Assembly: GCA_013397935.1 (NCBI GenBank)
Contig: VZRN01001146.1
Location: 966,553 to 1,030,552, forward strand
DNA length: 64,000 nucleotides
Origin: Dasyornis broadbenti
Taxonomy: Eukaryota > Chordata > Aves > Passeriformes > Dasyornithidae
Direction: 5' to 3'
Each line of letters opens with the position of its first letter. Position 1 is the first letter of the stretch. The position numbers and the translations under genes are program-made. Under the pieces are notes generated by a model that ran no database searches, was not told the origin of the DNA, and worked only from the letters and a program-made list of their open reading frames with translations. Positions 37,726 through 51,125 of this stretch are shown in pieces.

Positions 37726-40651
37726 GTAAAAAGAGGGTTTTATTTTGTTTTTGGTTGCTTTTTATGGCACCTTTCTGGCTTGTGGCCTCCTTTGTATGGA
37801 TCCAGTGGCTGTGCCAAGAAACGCTCCCACCCCCACGTAAAGGCGGTGATAATGCAGTGGGAACTTAAATACGAGCACTGGGCTTGCTAGGCTGTATTTG
37901 TTTTGTAAGGTGAGCCCAGTGCCTCCCCATCTCTTGTGGCTACTCCCTTGGTAGATGCAGCATAATTCTTTTTATCTGTTGAAAGTAGAAGTATATTTTA
38001 TGGGCAAGGTCTTAGTTTTATCTTGCTTTTCAGAGAGGCATCTTGACACTATGGAAAAATCTTCACGGACAACTGAGCTATAACCAAAATCTGATTATTA
38101 GGTACCACTATTTTGTGTATCTTAGGTAAACCTAGTAAAGTTACTTGAAAGTTTAGAGGTGATGGCTGAAAAACCAAGGTTCTTTTTTTTTATGTGGAAG
38201 TTCAGTGAAAATAAGATTAGTTGAAAACAAAGAAAACTGAGAAGAAATTTCTTAATGTTAGCCATTGGAAATAGTAGGCAAGTAAGTCTGGCTACTTTCG
38301 AAATAATTTTCTTTAGCATTTTCAGAGACTTGCTGTTTAAAAATTTAACACTTTAGATGAACAACCCAGTGTTTTACTGTGATCAAATCTCATTTATCAC
38401 AAGCCATTCTGCACACAGCCAGTTCTACCTAAATTTATTTTAGTAACTTGTTATAATCCCTTATACCTACCTGCCCTTCTCTGCCTGTCTCTTTGCTGAC
38501 TGCTACAGCAGCAGCTGCCTTAACAAACTTTGATGTAGTAACCAAACTTACACCCATCGTGTCCAGGATTTTTGTAATGGAGCATACTCTGAAATCTCTT
38601 GAGTGAAGTTATGCATATAAAATAGGCTTTTCCATTATCTGTAGTGTATATTTGTATGGCTCTGTACTTTTTACATGTGAGACATAACTGAAAGAAATAT
38701 TTGTGAAAACTAACTGTGTCAATAGCCAAAGTGGGGGGAAAAATGCTGCTGTCATGGTAAGGAATGAGGATTTGCAGACGTGCTTCAGGGTCTTTAGAGT
38801 TAGCGAGGAGCTGTATTTGGGAATGCTGTAATCCAAGTAAATGAATCGGTGCGTTGGATTTTCTAGTTCTTTCTTGCCAATCAGCTTACATGAACTTTAG
38901 TGTTCTTATTTATGTTTAGGTGTTTATCTGAGGTGGAATACATGAGGTGTTTGAAACGTGTGTGAAAGACCTGGAATAAAGTATAGTCTTACAATACAGG
39001 TTCAGTGGGTACTGAGTCAGCCTGGCTGATCAATTCTGAAATAATCTAGAAATCATTTCAAAGCATCTTGTCAAGGGTTTCCTGCAACCCTTGTGTTTGT
39101 CTAATTTGTTGCCTTGGACTGGTCTGCTGTGCTGCAGCTGAAGAGCAGGAGCGCTTTTAAAATGCCAAGAAAATCAGTGCAGTCAAGACTACGGCACATC
39201 CAGTCTTGTCAGGCAGAAAGTGCCTTAAAACTGGGAACAGCAAGGGATGGAGTCCTCCCCCATCTTGGAAAAGTCCCTAACAGGAGGCTGTGCAAATAAG
39301 CATCCCTTGTCCCACCCTCCTGCCTTTTAAAATTAGGCTCAGCATCTGCACCCAGAAGTGGCAGCCCTGGAATTGCATCAACTGCTCTGCAGCAAATCCA
39401 TGGCCAAAACAGGAACAGGAGAATTTTGTTCATATTAAAAGAAAAAATAAAAGATACCGTGGGCTTAAATGTGAGATTTTTGTCATCAGAGTGTATTATT
39501 ATAGTCATACATGTCTGTGTATATGCAAATTTCTGCAGAAAGGTCACAGAGGTTTCTTAAAAGCTCACACCAAGCAGCCCCCTAAAATAAGCTTCTAATC
39601 ATATCCGCTGCTTTATATATACCTTCTGTTTCTTCTTCAATTATTTGGGGGTTTATTGATGAGTACTTGACTAACGTGGCCATACAGGTTATTTGGGTTA
39701 GAGTTAACTTCAATGTGGGCACAGCTGCTAATTTGATTTATGCAGCTAAGATGACTGTATGTTTAGAATAGCCAGGAAAATTATTGTGTCAGAAGCAACA
39801 AGCAGCAAAGGATTTAAACTTACAGGTTTTGTGGATGTGTATCTGTTCAGGCCTGCTAGTAGTTAAAAACTTGATGGTGCTGTGTGGCTGCTTCCAAAAT
39901 AGCAGAATAGCCTGGAAAACCTATTTTTAGATACATAAATATATAAAAATGTAAATATAAATGTATAAAATTTGTAGAGAAGTCTTTATTTAGAAAACCA
40001 CTTAACCAAAAAGCTCTTTAAGAGGCAAGTAGGAATGTACGAATTTGTAGTAAAACTTGGAGTAAGGTGAAGGAGAGCTGGAGCTGAGGGTTTGGTTGCA
40101 TGAATTTTTAAATTGGGATTGTGATATGCCTGGTAGCATATCATTTCATATCTGATTGTGGGGCATGTGTGCTCCTGCAGTGGCACTGGCACGCTTCTTT
40201 TGGGTGTTTGGATGATGGAGCAATGCTGGGATCCAGCTGCCGGCAAGGGAGGGGTCTTTAGGAGCCCCGGCCACAGCTGGAGCAGGCACTTGCACAGCCT
40301 CAGCTCTGGCTGCTGCAGAGAACAGCCGACAGCACAGAGCTGCAGCCTGCCTGGGATTGCTGTCCTGAGGGATTGGGCTGCTGGAATTGAAGTGCTGGGA
40401 GCTGCCTCAGTGCTGGGAGTGTGGGTGGGAGCTTGCCAGGGGCTTCTCTCCCAGCAGTCCCAGCCTGATGCTCTGAGAGGCAATTGGAGTGTCTGCTTTA
40501 ATCAGCAGAGGAATGTGAGCCACACGGGGACATTTGTGACAGGGGAGATGGGAGTTTCTGTTCTTGGATCTGTGTTTAAGGTGGTGCTTGTCCTGCTCCT
40601 TGTTACTTGGTAGGGATTTCTTTGGGGGGTGTTTTACTCCTTCCCCAGCCC

Positions 40652-40957
40652 CTGGAGAGGGGCTTTTGACAAGGGCATGGAGTGACAGGATGGGGAATGG
40701 CTTTAAAGTGACAGAGGGCAGGTGTAGGTTAGATGCACGGAAGAAATTCTTCCCTGTGAGGGTGGGGAGGCCCTGGCACAGGTTGCCCAGAGAAGCTGTG
40801 GCTGCCCCATCCCTGGAAGTGTTCCAGGCCAGGTTGGAATGGAACTTGGGCTTGGAGCATCCTGGGGTAGTGGATGATATCCCTGTCCATGGCAGGGGAT
40901 TGGAACTGCATGATCTTGAAGGTGTCTTTCATCCCAAATGATTCTGGGATCATATGA
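40652..40957 (+). mobile_element. CR1 LINE 3' fragment (about 300 bp)
   Basis: The longest and best preserved CR1 piece in the window. Blocks in order: CTTTTGACAAGGGCATGGAG, GGGGAATGGCTTTAAAGTGA, AGAAATTCTTCCCTGTGAGG, GGCCCTGGCACAGGTTGCCC, GCTGTGGCTGCCCCATCCCT, the CCATGGCAGGGGATTGGAAC block and a degenerate terminus ATGATTCTGGGATCATATG. It corresponds to the 3' untranslated part of CR1. An open frame at 40564-40941 runs through it by chance. Confidence 0.95.
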
Positions 40958-43900
40958 GTAATATTGAAGAAAATGTCCAGCATACAATGCAAGGACAACT
41001 CTACCCTTTGCCCTGAAAAATCACAGTATGTGATATTTAACTTAAAAATGTACTTTTTCCATCCAAATCTATACTCATTTTATGTATTATGCCCATAACA
41101 TTTGAGTAAGTGTTCAAAGAAAGTTCTGCCACGTATCAATAACTTACAGCTTCCTCCCAGTATTAGAAGAAGCAAGGGTTCCCCAAAAATCTGGTTCACT
41201 GCTGGTGGAAGAAATGGGGTTATAGGTCATCATTAGTACTGAAATGAATTAAATTATTCTTGAATGCTTCTGTCACCTCTTCAGTTATGGATCCAGCACA
41301 TGCTCCTCTGCTAGTTTTTGCACTGTTCAGCACGGTGGCACGTTAAAAATTCTTTGGTGCTTCTATAACACACCCTTATCCCAGGGTGATTCTGTAACAT
41401 AGCAACAGGACCTCTTTTTACCAGGAAATTCACAGTTTCAGACTGGGGATGTAAGTGCAGTTCTGACCTTTTCCATTGATGGCATCATATTATGTTGGGT
41501 GGTGCACTTGTATATAAAGACTTCTAATTATGTTGAAAATAGGCCAGTTTAAGGCAAAAAAAAAAGGAAACTGATGGCTTATAATTGACTGAAAATTTAA
41601 CAATTCTTCTGAGTGTTTCTGATAGCATGATGGATGGTGCCTTGTTCAGGCAGAAGGCTTGGAGGTGTGATGTAGAGATGCCAATTTAAAATCCACACTG
41701 TAGTGTTTCTGCAGAGCTGTTTTAAAAACCGAATGGGAGAGGAGGGAGCAGGGTTGGGCTTTTTATTTTTTCATAAAGGAGCCTTGCCATGTAAAAAGAG
41801 CTGTAAGCGGAAATCCTGTCCCATTCATGCTGTCCTTGATGAATTTCAGTCTGAGTCACTTCCTTCTCATGCACTCCGTGGTTCCCTCCTTGGTCATGTA
41901 GTGATCTGGTACTTTGAGAAGTTCTCCGTGTGCCTGCAAGCACTGTGGGAACATAAGCAGGTTTGAGCATTCTTACAATGCTTTTGCCTATTTCCTAATA
42001 AAACTTTTTTTTTTTCTCCCTTCAAAGGAGATAAAATCTTTTTTTCTTTTTTAAGCCTTATTGAAGTTTAAAGAGCCTAAGATAGCCAAAACTAAAACAC
42101 TTCAAATGGGTAAAAGTGGAAAGCAGGCGATGGGTTGTTGAGTGCATCCTGTGCTGGGTGGGAGCTGGGTGCCAGAACAAACAGACCCAGCCTGGGCAGG
42201 GAGGCAGCTCCGGGCTGGTCGTGTGTGCCTTTTTGAAAGTGTTCCTAAAGGATTTTTTGGTCCTAATTCGAGAAGATTTGGCTCTATACAGGGTCAGAAG
42301 AAGGGCCCATGAAGCCCAGCAGTGTGACCAAGATGATGCTGAGGGGGAAACCCACGCACACCCCTCCCGGTTCTTCCACCAGCATCCAGACCTGCCTGGC
42401 ACCTGGGAGAGTCAAGTCCTGCCCAGTCCTTGGGGTGCCCACTCTCTGACCTGTTGTCTATGAACTTGGCTAACTCAGTTTTGAAAAGCTGATTTGCTTT
42501 CAACGTGAGGCATGCTGACTTGGTGTGCACTTGACTGCTCCGAGCAGCTGCTTTCTTGCACATGGCACAGATGTGCTTTACATGTGGAGAAGGGAGGCAA
42601 AAACATTAGAATCAGTTAGTGATTCAAAGACTTGTTGTGTAGACTATTGATAGATCATAAACTTCTGTAGTACCATTGTCATACGTGTACAACCAGCTTA
42701 AAAATTCAGAGGTATTGCTTTCCTGTTGTGGAGGTTTTGTAAATATGATTTTGTGCAGCCTCCAGCTACTCCCAGCAGTGACAACCATGGCTTCAAATTG
42801 CTGCCTGCATTGCTGATGGAAGTTTCTCAGGAGATGTGGCTAGCTCTGTGTGCTTCTTTCTTTGAGGGAAATGCATTGGGGAACGCATGGAAAATGGGCT
42901 TGGCAAGAGAACTTTCTGACAACTGAGGTTTGAATTTGAAAACATTTTAAAACAAGTACTTAACTTTGCAAAGCAGAAGTTTTGAGGTGAAGTACCACCC
43001 TCAGGTACCCTTGAGTGGTGTGGGATGTGCTCTGCAAGCTGCTAAGAAGCGATGCAGAGTGGGTGACGTATGAAAAACCAGAGCTGAGGCATTCTTGATA
43101 CAACCCCATCCTGTTCTCTCTGAATCTTCTGTATAATATTATTTAAATACACTTAGGAAAAACGTGGCGTTTTTTCTATTTTTGTTTAACTGTATCAAGT
43201 TGTTGTTTTAATCCAGAGCCTGTGAATTAAAGGGAAATTGAAGGAGCTGTGATTCAGTGCAGACAGGAACCAGGCGAAGTTCCTCTTCTTACTCATTCTA
43301 GATCCTGTCAATCCTTTTCTATTTTGGTCCTGAACCCATTTTGCTTATTGAGTCATACATTTATCTGTGCCCGTATATCGTATAGATTTAAAAGCTTAAA
43401 AAGAGAAGTTTCATCACTTTTGGTCCATGTAAGCAAAGAGGTTGAGAAGCACTGGCAATACATGTAAATTTTATGTTCTTTTAGCCAGGAACTGAGGATT
43501 TGGTACATGCTAATAGACTTCTGTTTTACCGATGTAGACACGTTCTGCAGACAAAATTGGTCATAGATTTCTGTGTTTTTTCTGGGTTTTTTTTCTGCTG
43601 CCATACAAAATACCCCTTCTGTTTAGTGCAGTTACATTTGCTTCTATAAAATAAGGAGTTTCAATAAGATTGTCTCCTGAAAACAACTTGTCAAAACTGA
43701 CACAGTGATTTTATTAATAACATGGAAAAAACCACTCTGAAGAATAAAATACATCTGTCAGGTTAAGTGAAGTTTAGTATTATACCAAATAATACAATGT
43801 GAAACATAATATTTAGTGGAACCAGAGACATGTTGAAACTTGTGAGCACAGATCAGCATCACATATGAAATCTAAATGGTGTTACTGTTCCTTCTGCATT

Positions 43901-44186
43901 TTTTTAATAGTTTTAGCCTTTAATACTACTTGGCTGAATTCTTCAGACTTATATCTCATTAGAAATAGGTTTTGTGCGCTCTGTTTTCCTGTAAGTTTTA
44001 ATGCATGAGAGGAAACGGGATGCATTAATTAGGGCATAGTCTGAACTTGAGAAACCACTGTTGATTTGCAACACCCAGAATTTCCAGTGTGATATTCTCG
44101 TGCCATGACCTTATCTCCCACATCATGACTGAGCTTGTGCTTTTGTTTGTTTCTATTTGGAAATATGCCTGCTTCTTCAACAGTCC

Positions 44187-44202
44187 TTTTTTTTTTTTTT
44201 TT
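44187..44202. repeat. Poly(T) tract
   Basis: Sixteen consecutive T residues. Confidence 0.9.
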
Positions 44203-46588
44203 GGCATTTTCTCTAAAATAATAGGCTGGGAATTGTTCGTTCAGGCAGTAAATAAAGTGGTTCTGAGTGTCAGATACACCTTTGTGTACCAGATTGAACT
44301 CCATTAGCTGGGCCACACAGATTCTCACCAAATAACATTTTGCCTAATGGTCACGTAAAGTAACCACTTAAGTGAGCTTTATATAGACTGATGGCTGTAT
44401 TAGAAACATATTGCAGGGTTCAGGTAGAGTACATTCCCAAGTTCTTGTCAGTCTGTGTGCCTGCAAGAAAGTATCCATCAGGCTTAATTTGTGACTTCTC
44501 TTCAGCAAAAAAGAGGGCTAAAATGTTTATGCAGCATCACTGAAATACACCGTGTTGAGGGAAGGAAACAAATCTCTGTTTCTTCTGCTGTCTTGAAGCT
44601 TAACTTATATCATGGGGCTTTGATGGAGAAAGGTAAAAGCTAAATATCAGAAATGGTAATGGAAAGCAAGCCCATGCCCAGTGCTAGAGCGCTCCCTGCC
44701 TCTGCCATAACTTTGCCCAGTTCCAAACTGTGTTTTGCTTTGAGCTGCCTGTGGGCACTTCCTTCTCATGAGTCTTGACCAACTCTTTCCCAGAAGTTGC
44801 TTGTGCGCAGAATAATTTCCAGGAATTTGCAAGCCTATGAAATCTTGTCTGCATGTGACATGTCATGAACACGGAGGCGTTCTCTTGCTGTACCCATACT
44901 GCAGGAACAAACCCAAGGTTTATGGGAAGCCTGAATGCCGTGGCAGTCCCACCTTCTTTCACACCACGTTGCTCTGTTAGCACAGAATTCTACCAGCTGG
45001 GAAGGGCTGAGACAGGGAGAGAGGAGATACACTCTATTTTTGTGCACTTATCTTGAAACACTAAAGAACCAGCTTCATAACTTCGGCACTAGAAGCTGTA
45101 GATAAGAGATTCTCTTCATCAGCTAACTGGGAGCATCTCCTCTTAATTTAATTGCACAATATTTTCCCATCTTCAATGTCAGCTGGTTTTAAGGGCGAAT
45201 AGAAACGCCTCAAACTTGGTTTCATTCAGACTTTTTGTACCTGAAAATGCAAAGAGAACACCAGGGTGGCTGTGGATACACGTGATGCAGCGTGGTTATG
45301 AGATGCTCTGAGAGTTGGTGGTCTGGGTGCCCGTGGCTCTGAGGCATAAATGGGGCAGAATGGGTCACCACAGTTCTGGGTACATTTTTCAGTCTCATCA
45401 CAGCAGTTGTGACAAAATACACTCCATTTGAAGTTCCATAATCTTCCTACGTGTGTGAGCTGCAAGAAACACAGCTCAAAGTCCAGTGAGGAATGTGTAG
45501 GGCATATCTAGTAAAGAGTGGGGAAATCTGGCTCCAGGGCTCCTACTTGACCGCATTGGGGACTTAAAAACCCTTTTGGCAGTGGCTGGGGTTCTACCTC
45601 AAAGCTGTTTTTCCCAATCCTGATGCGTTTCTGTAGATTCTCATATTTTTATTCTCATCTGCTCTTGTCCCTCCCTGCCTCATTTTGCCAGCAGGATCTC
45701 CTTGGCAGGGTGAGCTGGCTAAGCTGTCTGCTCCATCATTTATCAGGAAGTCAGTGTTAAATGACGTAAGGCACAACCTCTTCCCCCGGAGGATCTTCAT
45801 ATTATCTCAAGAGTTTGCTGCTTCTGCTGCAACTGACAGTCAACTCCAGAAGACTGAAATCTGAACCTTTTTCCTAGGAGTTTACTTAATTTATAGATAC
45901 CCACCCAACAGGAAAAAAAAGGCATGCAAAGTACATTTTCATCCTGCTTAAATGCTCACTGATTAAATCCTTGTAACGGGGAGAAGAGCTTTTACACCAA
46001 GATCTCAGAGCTTCAGAGCAAGATAAGCAGTGTATCCTCACCAGTTAGGAGGAGATAACATGGACCACCGAGAAGGGAAGGGAGCTGTGTTTCCCTTATT
46101 TGGCAATATCTGGGACACTGAGCCAAAAGGGAGAAGGTATTTATAGAGAAGAGGTAGAACATTTCCTCCCTCCAGACTATAAAAAATAACACATTTAAGT
46201 CTAATGATTTAATGAACAACACTTATTTGTATAGCCAGATGTTCTGAACAATGTCTGTCTGTATTTCCAGCTGGATTTGGAAAAGGTGGTGAAATGAAAT
46301 TTAATGTCCCCCTGAAGTTAATGGGATTTGTTTACTGAACTCTCTTAGGCTGTTCTTCAAGCTCTATCAGTTACTTTTCCTTTTCTGAGGAAGGGTGGAA
46401 TTCGATTTCCAAAGCTTTTGTGACCTTTAGTATATTCACTTCTAAGGGCAGGAAAAATCTTCAGGCAGGGTCATGATTTGAGTGTTGCAGTTAACAGAAA
46501 AGATAAACACTGTTCTAAAATGAAGCAGCCATTTCAATTTTCTCCAAGGTGTATTATAAAAGATTTTGTCCTGAAGCTCGAGTTTGGC

Positions 46589-46620
46589 TTTTTTTGTTGG
46601 TTTGTTGTTTGTTTTTTTGT
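46589..46620. repeat. T-rich GTTTG-type tract
   Basis: T and G only, with repeated TTTGTT units; it is the complement type of the A-rich CAAAA tracts seen at 25.87, 29.49 and 47.55 kb. Confidence 0.75.
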
Positions 46621-47544
46621 CTCTCTAAGGAGCTATGATTAGAAGCAGCTGCTTTGATTTACTGTGATTCATGTGACTTGTGCCTGAATTTCGTCTCAGC
46701 AATGAAATCCAGTATGAGTTGAAATTCCTGTAGCTTTGTTGAATCCTTCCCAGCAAGCAGTACTCAGGTGGATATTTCTGTGAAATATTTTAAATATTTG
46801 GAAGGGTTCTTAGTGGTGAAACTGGTTGTGCAAATACCCAAGATTGCATTTTGCCCTTGTCCCGTACAGGACTGCTAATTGCCCATGTACTTCTTTCAGC
46901 TCACTAGTAGAAAGCTAGTGCAGACATTTTAGATCAGATTTTTTAAACATTCTTGAGTTCACTCTTCCCATCTCAGGCATGAGAGGGCACAGATAAGATT
47001 ACATCAGCCTTTTTGACTTCTGCATTTCAGAAATTTAGCCCCCAGTCTTTATTAAATGTTCTGTTTAATATCATTCTAGCTCACATAGTCATAGTTCATC
47101 CTTCAGACTTGACTGCAAAACAATTTAGGCTGGGATTGCTTGAGTCAGTTGATTGTCATGTGTCACCAGGAAGGGAATTTATTTCTGTTCTGCTGTCAAT
47201 CTGTAGGTGTTTGGGTTGATTTAAAGAGGAGAGGGGAAGCTCTTTGCCTTCCCCCATCTCTGAGCTGTGGTGCCTGGACTGAGTGGAAAGAAAAAAAAAT
47301 GTTTTTTGGTTTCTGGGATTACTGTGATCTCCTGCACCACTCATTGCAATTTCATTGTATCATAGTTTTCATCTGGAAAAACAGGTCAGTAATTTACACT
47401 GGTAACAGAAGAGCTTAGGTTGGGATTCATTCAGAGAATGTTGTAACTGCAGCCCCTCACTAGGTTGCCATTGAAAAATCTCAGTGAAAGCTCCATGAAA
47501 AACCTTTGCCTTTCTAGCATTATGATTTGGAATCGTCGTATTTT

Positions 47545-47602
47545 AAAAAAACGAAAAACAAAACCAAAACAAAACCAAAAAAAGAACCAACAAAACTAAA
47601 AC
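47545..47602. repeat. A-rich CAAAA-type tract
   Basis: About 58 bases of A with interspersed C and occasional G, dominated by CAAAAC and CCAAAA units. Confidence 0.8.
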
Positions 47603-50600
47603 TTTTTCCCCGGTGGAATCTAACATCTTTTAAAGACATGCAAATAGTGTAAGTAGTGCACAGAAATAAAATTTCTGCTGTAATGTAAATATTAAGACAA
47701 AATCAAGAACAGAGAAAAGATGACACATTTTCTACTTTTATCCTGTTTAAGGGCAAGTTCTCCCTGCTTACTTTCTCATAGAGGATGAATAGCTTGCTTT
47801 GCTCTGACTCTGTTTTTGAGGCTGGAATAGTGGTTTTTGCTAAAACCTGGCATCCCAAAGCACTTTCCATTGCCCACCATGAAACATAAAGAAGGCATTT
47901 CTTCTTTGATTCGAGCAAGGCTGAGGAGTTGTGACGGAGGGCAAAATTTGGCCTGTGGTTATTTTCTTGAATTTTGTTGGTTCATGGTGAGCAGTGCTGT
48001 GCCTCTGCACTGGGGAAGTGCTCTGCTGCCTTCCTATTGTTGCAGCAAACTCGGTGCCTTTACGAGATTCACTGCCAAGGAAGTTGTTAATTTTGGCTGA
48101 GGTGCTCTGTTTAATCCCCAGCAAGTTTGGAGCTCCTATGGAGTCTGTTTTGGCTGTGCTGTGTGATTGTTTTTCTGTGCAAATAAGCAGTTCTGCAGGT
48201 TATTTTGCTAGTTTCGTGTTTGATCAGGAAAATGCTCTTATTGTGTAATAGGCAGATTAGCAAAGGGTTTTATGGCCAGAATTGCCTATGGTCATATTTT
48301 TGAACATCAAGAAGAAGTAAATTTTATTTTATGTTGAATACTGGTGCCGTTGTCCCCCTACACTGGGGATGGTATTTCAGAAAAAGTTATTTCCTCATTG
48401 GCATGAGGCAGCAGACACAGGATTTTAAAGGCCGGTCTGGGAACACTGGAGACTTGTTACTCTGTGTTTATTAGGGATTGTGCTTCCCACCTCAGTTCTT
48501 GGACAGAGCAGGACTTGGTGTGAGCAGGGACACTCAAGAGTGACAAAGACAAAACCACGCCTGTGGTGGGATGCAATGGAGCTGTTGGTGACCCAAACGG
48601 GAAGAGAAGACTAATTCTTGGTGCTGTCAGACTTGTGCTTCTTGTCAGCGCAAGGAGTTGAGAGGTTCCTTTCTGTGTTCATGATGCTCAGGCTCCCACT
48701 TTGCCTGGCTGTGAGAGTCAGATGCCAGGGCGGAAAGGAACGTTTCTTTTCAAGAGGAAATCTCCTCTCTGTAAATGCCAGATGGTGTGATTTCACAGCT
48801 GGTATCAAACAACCTTCTGAGCTGCTGTTTCACGTTTTAAGAAACATGAGTATCTGCTCCTGCTTTGAGCTGGGGAAACCTGTGGAGTTTTTATGGCCCT
48901 GTCACCTGGGGCGCCCTGCGGTGCTGGTGACAGCAAGGTGCAGCTCTGCAGAAGTTACATCTCATCCTGAATGACTGCCAGGTTCCTCAGCCTGGAGAAC
49001 AGCCCTTTGAGTGTGGCAAAGGCTGGACAGGAAGAGGGTCACAGGGAGTGAGGAGAAACGAGAGGCACAAAGCATGAAGCAGCACGCAAATTGGTGGAAG
49101 AAATTAAGGGTTAGGAAATTCCATGCATCCCAACTACTTTACAAAATTACAAGGAGTGTGAAGAATATTGTTGTTCCTGGGAGAAGATTAGCATTTGTTG
49201 GCAAAGTTTGTAGCGAGAACAGAACATCAGCTAGAAGGAAACCTGAAAAGTGGGAGTCAGGAGCTCCAGGAAGGTTTTAGGAGGGACTTTCAGTCTCCTT
49301 GTCAAATACTTGACCAAAAGATGGAGGGGTAGCCACTGCTTTGTTTATCTGCAAAGCTTTTACTGTCTTCCCAACCCCACATAGCATGCGAGCTGCTGTA
49401 ATAGAATAGCGAAAGGGAAGCTGCCGAAAATTAAAAGAAAAAATATTTTGACCCAGAAAATAAGCTAAAACAAGTCGAAATGATGAAAAGAGAGCGCTCC
49501 AAGAGGAGGTCCTGTGTGTAAGTGGTTTGTTGTTCCAGCAGATTCAGCTTGGGCTTCCTCTGTTTCTGTGGGTTATGTCATTGTTTAATTTGGTGTTCCT
49601 TCAAGCCCAGCCAGCTGCAGCCATCCACAGTGCACAGTTATCTGCTTTGGGAGATGTACAAAGCGCTTGCTCAAGATGTCAAATGGATGTGATGGAGATG
49701 AGGGGTTGCTGTATTTTACTAAGAAAGCCCTTTTCTGCCTTCTAATGGACCAACTGCGTGTTCACAGTGGGAATTTGCTCAGATCTTCAGCCAGTAAAGT
49801 AGGAGTTGTTTTTGCTGTCTTCCAGCAGTAGCAGCGGAGAAGCAGAGAAAAACAAACCCAACATGTCACTTACCCTCCGTTTGTCCCTTGCATCCAGGGT
49901 TTTATTTCCCTTGTTGGTGACTACTGATCTTGTTTTCTTTCTTCCATCCCGATGAAAAGCACAGATCCAAACAATAATAGGGGGCAGGGAGGATTGGATA
50001 CCCTTACATTTATTTTTAAAACACTCTCTAGCCCAGGTGACTTCACTATGCGCATCTGAATGCTTCCACATCTGATCCTTATCCGTGTGATACCAAGGGC
50101 CTTTGGTTAAAGAAGGATGAGCTGTTAGTTTGCACTCCAGGTATTTTGGAGTATCCTGTGCCATGGACAATAGGATACTGAAGAGTCAAGGTGAAACTAG
50201 CAGGTCAATAGATCTGGGTTATGGCCAGGACTCTCTGAAACATGGCATTAAATTTGTGCCTAAATCACAGTGATGTTGAGGCAAAGCGTTTCAGTTATCC
50301 TTTGCTTTACTGTCCCAGTGAATCAAGATGACTAGAGATTTAATTTTTCTGGTTTTAGATCTGAAAACGTGATTTTCTGGCATTTGTACAGTTTGTTCTG
50401 TTTGCCTTCAGTTATTCAGGGAGTGGCATGATGGGGTTTTTTTTTTTGCTATCTATATATGATTTGGTCTTTAAGGACAAGTAATGAAGGATAAGCTTCT
50501 CAACATGAATTTAAGCATAGCAACAGTGGGAAGGCACTTAGAAATGGAAAAATTGTGATACACTCCTGTATGGCAATTTTTAAAGAATAAGAACATGTTT

Positions 50601-50999
50601 TAACAATTGTATCTAAAGTTGGATAACATCAATCTCCCTACCTTTGTCAGGGGAGCCATAGTTATGTTTTATCCGTGGTAGTTTTTATTAGCTTTCATGT
50701 AATGAACTGAAATTTGAAATATTTAACACTTAGAAATCTCATCCAGGCATTTGTAGGCTTAATTAATAATCTTCCTTTGTATTTTATAGGTTCAGCATGG
50801 TGTGTGACTGTTTTGAATATAAAATTATTTCTTTTTCACAAATTTTTTATTCCAAAGAGCTCCCTGTTTTGCCCAGTGTGGAAGTGGTGCTGGGAAAAGT
50901 TTTGTAAAGCACTGTGTGTTCAGGATTTGCCCTTCCCAGTGTCTCTTCTGTCAGTCAGCAACAGCCTGGCAGTTTATCCATGACCCTGCCCTGGACTGG

Positions 51000-51125
51000 G
51001 CTGCCTCCTTGACAGACTGGAGAGCTGCATCAAACTGGATTAGGCAGGAATTTGTCCTAGGTCTAATTTTATTCAATATTTTCATTAAGGACTTGAAGGA
51101 TGGAATAAGGATTGAGGCTTATTAA
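51000..51125 (+). mobile_element. Probable CR1-like LINE fragment, diverged
   Basis: The part around 51045-51120, with AATTTGTCCTAGGTCTAATT then TTCAATATTTTCATTAAGGA and CTTGAAGGATGGAATAAGG, resembles the end of the CR1/L3-type reverse transcriptase coding region (LFNIFIKDL on translation, then a GACAGACTGGAGAGCTG-like piece upstream). The order of the two pieces is unusual, so it may be rearranged or two insertions. Boundaries are approximate. Confidence 0.55.

Noticed and set aside
37302..37868. 188-residue continuous open frame taken as a single-exon gene
   Set aside because: It crosses an N run and two splice sites; only 37441-37725 is supported coding sequence. The read-through beyond the donor is reported as a separate hypothesis.
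39986..40613. Overlapping 165-residue minus and 151-residue plus open frames
   Set aside because: Both strands are open at once in a GC-rich block next to a CR1 copy; neither resembles a known protein.
40564..40941. 125-residue open frame
   Set aside because: Mostly CR1 3' untranslated sequence read by chance.
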